Origin: Bombyx mori
Lineage: Eukaryota; Arthropoda; Insecta; Lepidoptera; Bombycidae
Length of the DNA: 64,000 nt
Direction: 5' to 3'
Assembly: GCF_030269925.1 (NCBI RefSeq)
Contig: NC_085107.1
Coordinates: 8,060,001 to 8,124,000, forward strand
This document shows positions 60,762 through 64,000 of this stretch, in pieces; position 1 is the first letter of the stretch, and each line of letters starts with the position of its first letter. A model generated the notes under the pieces. That model made no database searches, had not been told where the DNA came from, and was given only the letters and a program-made list of their open reading frames with translations. A program made the position numbers and the translations under genes.

Positions 60762-61313
60762 TAGTCGTCGTGGCCTAAAGGATAAGACGTCTGATGCATT
60801 CATATCTAGATATGCACCGGTGTTCAAATCCCGCTGGCAAGTACCTTTTTTTTTTAATTGAGAGCCTACGGCTACGAGCATACGGCCCACCTGATGGTGA
60901 GTGGTTACCGTCGCCCATGGACTTCAGCAATGCCAGGGGCAGAGCCAAGCCACTGCCTACCGCTAAATGAAATACGTACTTGACAAATGTTCTCGATTGA
61001 CTTCCACGGTGAAGGAATAACATCGTGTAATAAAAATCAAACTCGCAAAATTATAATTTGCGTAATTACTGGTAGTAAGACCTCTTGTGAGTCCGCACGG
61101 GTAGGTACCAACGCCCTGCATATTTCTGCCGTGAAGCAGTAATGCATTTCAGTTGGTAGGGTAGGACAGCCGTTGTAACTATACTGAGACCTTGGAACTC
61201 ATATCTCAAGGTGGGTGGCGGCATTCACGTTGTAGATATCTATGGGCTCCGTTAACCGCTTAACACCAGGTGGGCCATGAGTTTGTCCACAAACCTAATA
61301 ATAATAAATAAAT
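60762..61313 (+). mobile_element. Full-length SINE interrupted by a LINE tail
   Basis: tRNA-like head with A box GTGGCCTAAAGGATAAG and B box GGTGTTCAAATCCCG, then the complete SINE body ending CACCAGGTGGGCCATGAG and an AATAATAAATAAATAAAA tail. After GCAAGTACC the body is broken by a reversed LINE tail (60847-60962) and resumes at AATGAAATACGTACTTGAC; the undisturbed copy at 17.9-18.4 kb shows the continuous sequence. Confidence 0.85.
60847..60962 (-). mobile_element. LINE 3' tail nested in the SINE
   Basis: Starts with a poly-T run and carries GAGCATACGGCCCACCTGAT and CCCATGGACTTCAGCAATGC. Its insertion inside the SINE dates it as the younger element. Confidence 0.82.
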
Positions 61314-62741
61314 AAAATCTATTCGAGGCGGACAAATAAGCATTACTGAAATAATAAATGAATTGTCCCAACACAATATGAGCTAGCAGATTACCGTTAA
61401 AATTGCAAACATTCCCATTTTGTATTTATTAAAAACCGCGACCGTAAAACTTTCACGGTACACTTATTTGATGACCAAAGATGTGCATAAGCAAAATTCA
61501 CACTTTGTAGATCTGACACCTCAAAAAAACTCAAAAGTACCTACTTTAAAATGGCAAGACATGTTTTAATACGCAGATATCCTAAGCAAATGACAAATTT
61601 TGGCCAAAAACTCAAATTGCTCCATTTACTTATTTATTAGAATAGTGAACAAGCTCAAACAAATTGCCACTGAAATTTGAACACTGGAACAATCATGCCG
61701 CTCAGTTTTTTTAGTCAATCTATCTGCTAGTAGTCTCCAGAGGCTGGCTTCGCACACAATATTACATAGACAGTAGAGGTACTTGATTGGATATCTTTAG
61801 CTTCTTAATTGATTCTAATTTACGATGTATATTGTAAAATCTATTCCGGTTTATTTATCGCCTAGTGAGACTTAAAAAACAGTTGACTTATTTATACTCA
61901 CTGCCTGCATATTAAATACACGAATTGTGATGTTTTGTATTAATGATCATATATAACGCATCATACGAGTAACTGTAACTTATAAAAACCAAATATTATG
62001 TTAATTAAATCGGTTTTCTTATTCCTTCTTTTTACCTGAGAGCCCGGAATGTTGCATCATGATTGCTATTTCATTATAGTTGTAAAAACATTGACAAAAA
62101 ACATCCCTTTACCTTTTCGATAGGTTATGTTATTATTTTAAGACACCCCGTGCAGTAAAAAGATGATCTTAAATCCTGTTGATTTGGATTCAATTTTACT
62201 TCCTAATGAATAAAAGTTATTTACGAATCCATTTTTTAGCCATTAAAATTCCAATTATGGTTCTGGAAAATGATGTAAACTTTTTTTTTTAAATATCTGA
62301 TAGAATAAATGCAATTCAATACGTTACTGCCTTATTTATTTTAAGCTAAAAATAATTTGTAAGAATCGAATAGTTGTTTTCAAGTTAAATAGCATTCCGA
62401 TTTCACAGTTCTTCGGGACTAACGGTTTTGGCGCGTAAAAACTCGTTGAGAATCATTCAGAACTTTTTATGTTGTATCAAATAACCCTGATTTTATGTAC
62501 AATTCGATGAACAATAAATTATATGAAACATTTACTTAAATGAACATTTATTTTTAATTCGTAGTAACAAAATTCATATTTTGTAATCAGTTAGAAACGA
62601 AACATATTGGTTTACATTTAGTATTTAATAATGACTTATTAAGCATTGAGGATTTGTTGTATACCTATAAGTCTCACTATACGGGTAGAATGACTGAAAG
62701 TGAATTTTGGCTTTTGAAACGAGATTTCTAAGACATTTCAT
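61314..62741. other. Gene-free stretch
   Basis: AT-rich; no coding pattern or repeat recognised. Confidence 0.4.
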
Positions 62742-62863
62742 CCATGCCTTGCGGTAGGCAGCGACTTGGCTCTGCTCCTGGCATTGCTGAAGTCCATGGG
62801 CGACGGTAACCACTTACCATCAGGTGGGTCGTACGCTCGTCTGCCTACAAAGGCAATAAAAAA
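62742..62863 (+). mobile_element. LINE 3' tail, forward
   Basis: GCGGTAGGCAGCGACTTGGC, GCATTGCTGAAGTCCATGGG and a poly-A tail at 62857-62863. The only forward copy of this family in the window; ends GGCAATAAAAAAAT. Confidence 0.82.
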
Positions 62864-63349
62864 ATCCCAGATATTGCGGCATAATTAGTTAGGCTTGAAG
62901 GTCTCACAGATAATATTTACTGATTTACTGCAAAAAACCAAGTCAAATATGCAATTAAAGCAATAAAAGTCGCCATGTGGAAATTATGTTTATATTAAAT
63001 TATTATTTGTGTGTGGTATTTGAAATAATTTGTAATGTTTTAAAAAATATAGAGAAAAATAATCAAACAAACAATAAAATTCATATACTTCCCAGAGCGA
63101 GGATAAAAAAGTAGAAACCCGTAGTTCTAGATAATATTGTATTACATTTGTCATGTACTTTTGCTACGCCGAGCCAAGATTTGCTAGCTTAGTTCATATA
63201 TCGTGAAAGTTAGAATAAAGCGAAGACAACTGTCGTATGCTCTGTCATGAGACCACGAATGCGAGACTTTGGTGCGTCAACTAATGTTTAATTGTATTAC
63301 GTTTCCAAAAATATTAGTTAAACGTATTTTGACACAAAGGTTTCCATTT
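62864..63349. other. Intergenic, nothing recognised
   Basis: AT-rich sequence with no supported gene. Confidence 0.4.
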
Positions 63350-63602
63350 ATGCTAGCGGAAGGTCTTATGAGTCCGCATGGGAGATATTACCAGCGAACC
63401 CATTTCTGCCGCGAAACTGTGGTGGTTTCGGGTTTAAAGAGTGGGGGCAGTCGCTATGCAATACAATACATAATATACTATTGAGAATTAGACCTGATTT
63501 CTCGAGGTGGGTGACGCGTATCACGTTGTGATATTCATGGGCTCTAGTAACCACTAAATTCTAAATTGGCCGTGAATGTATTCATTAGTCTAGATAATAA
63601 AA
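63350..63602 (+). mobile_element. Old, diverged SINE copy
   Basis: Aligned blocks include GGAAGGTCTTATGAGTCCGC, CATTTCTGCCGCGAAACTGT, TCTCGAGGTGGGTGACGCG and ATGGGCTCTAGTAACCACTA; many substitutions against the younger copies. Confidence 0.7.
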
Positions 63603-63765
63603 TTTTATCATTTGATATATATCTTGATATTTATGTATAGACAAAAATAGCAATGATTCTTAAAAACTGAATAATGTCTGCCTCTGTAATGCTTGCGGCA
63701 GAAACGGGCATGAGGAAAAGTTGAATAGTATTTTAATAATTTCATTAAAAAAAATTTTAGTATTA

Positions 63766-64000
63766 CTAGCTGACCCGGCAGACTTCTTAGTGCCTCAATC
63801 GATAAATAAAAGACCTAAACTTTTGTATAAAATAAACTTAAAACAAACAAAAGGAATCCGTCCGACGGGGGACACATCAAACGAAAAACAAAATTATTAT
63901 TTTTATTTACTTCCGAGCATATTCATATTTATCTACCTTTTAAATCTTCTCTGGACTTCCACAAATAATTCAAGACTAAAATTAGACAAATCGGTCTAGC
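63766..64000 (-). mobile_element. Helitron-like element, cut by the window edge
   Basis: CTAGCTGACCCGGCAGACTT and GGAATCCGTCCGACGGGGGA match 37815 and 38032; it runs past 64000 at AATCGGTCTAGC. An open frame across it matches the one in the 37.8-kb copy and is a property of the repeat. Confidence 0.68.

Noticed and set aside
1..64000. CRISPR array, prokaryotic operon or defence island
   Set aside because: The window is eukaryotic: spliced genes, SINEs and a pol III tRNA gene; no regularly spaced repeats of CRISPR type were seen.

Overview
The window is animal nuclear DNA from a lepidopteran, almost certainly the silkworm Bombyx mori or a close relative. It is AT-rich, its genes are split by GT-AG introns, and it is dense in interspersed repeats of silkworm type: tRNA-headed Bm1-like SINEs, a mag-type LTR element with 77-base LTRs, Jockey-, CR1- and RTE-type LINE fragments, and short Helitron-like elements ending in CTAG. 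The assignment rests on these repeats and on the imaginal disc growth factor protein; no database search was possible.

Layout. (1) 675-2819 (+): the 3' part of a nucleobindin (NUCB1/CALNUC) gene. It has two tandem, alternative copies of the exon before EF-hand 1, then both EF-hands and a long Gln/Pro/Tyr-rich C-terminus; its 5' exons lie before the window. (2) 2820-11898: intergenic repeats (Jockey- and CR1-type LINE pieces, a 665-bp pogo-like MITE). (3) 11899-31614 (+): a complete nine-exon Idgf gene encoding 434 aa, with a 9.9-kb first intron. Intron 3 holds a tRNA-Val-like gene with anticodon GAC, followed 32 bases later by a defective mag-type element that itself carries a SINE. (4) 31950-32807 (+): an intronless, intact, diverged copy of mitochondrial ATP synthase subunit b. 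(5) 34429-37383 (+): a gene for a protein with two Kunitz domains; its signal-peptide exon was not found. (6) 37.4-64 kb: no protein-coding gene that I can support. This stretch has many repeat fragments, several GC-richer apparently unique islands, and at 54.64-55.04 kb a CpG-rich block ending in a splice donor that may be the untranslated first exon of a gene running off the right edge.

The genes do not form a pathway. Nucleobindin is a Golgi/secretory calcium-binding protein, IDGF a secreted chitinase-like growth factor, the Kunitz protein a probable secreted inhibitor, and the ATP synthase b copy a retrogene-like paralogue. The points most worth a second look are the frame-enforced mutually exclusive nucleobindin exons, the tRNA-Val with a GAC anticodon, the diverged ATP synthase b retrocopy, the altered reactive loops of the Kunitz protein, and a pair of nearly identical 278-bp MITEs 37 kb apart. 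I did not find a convincing new multi-gene system.
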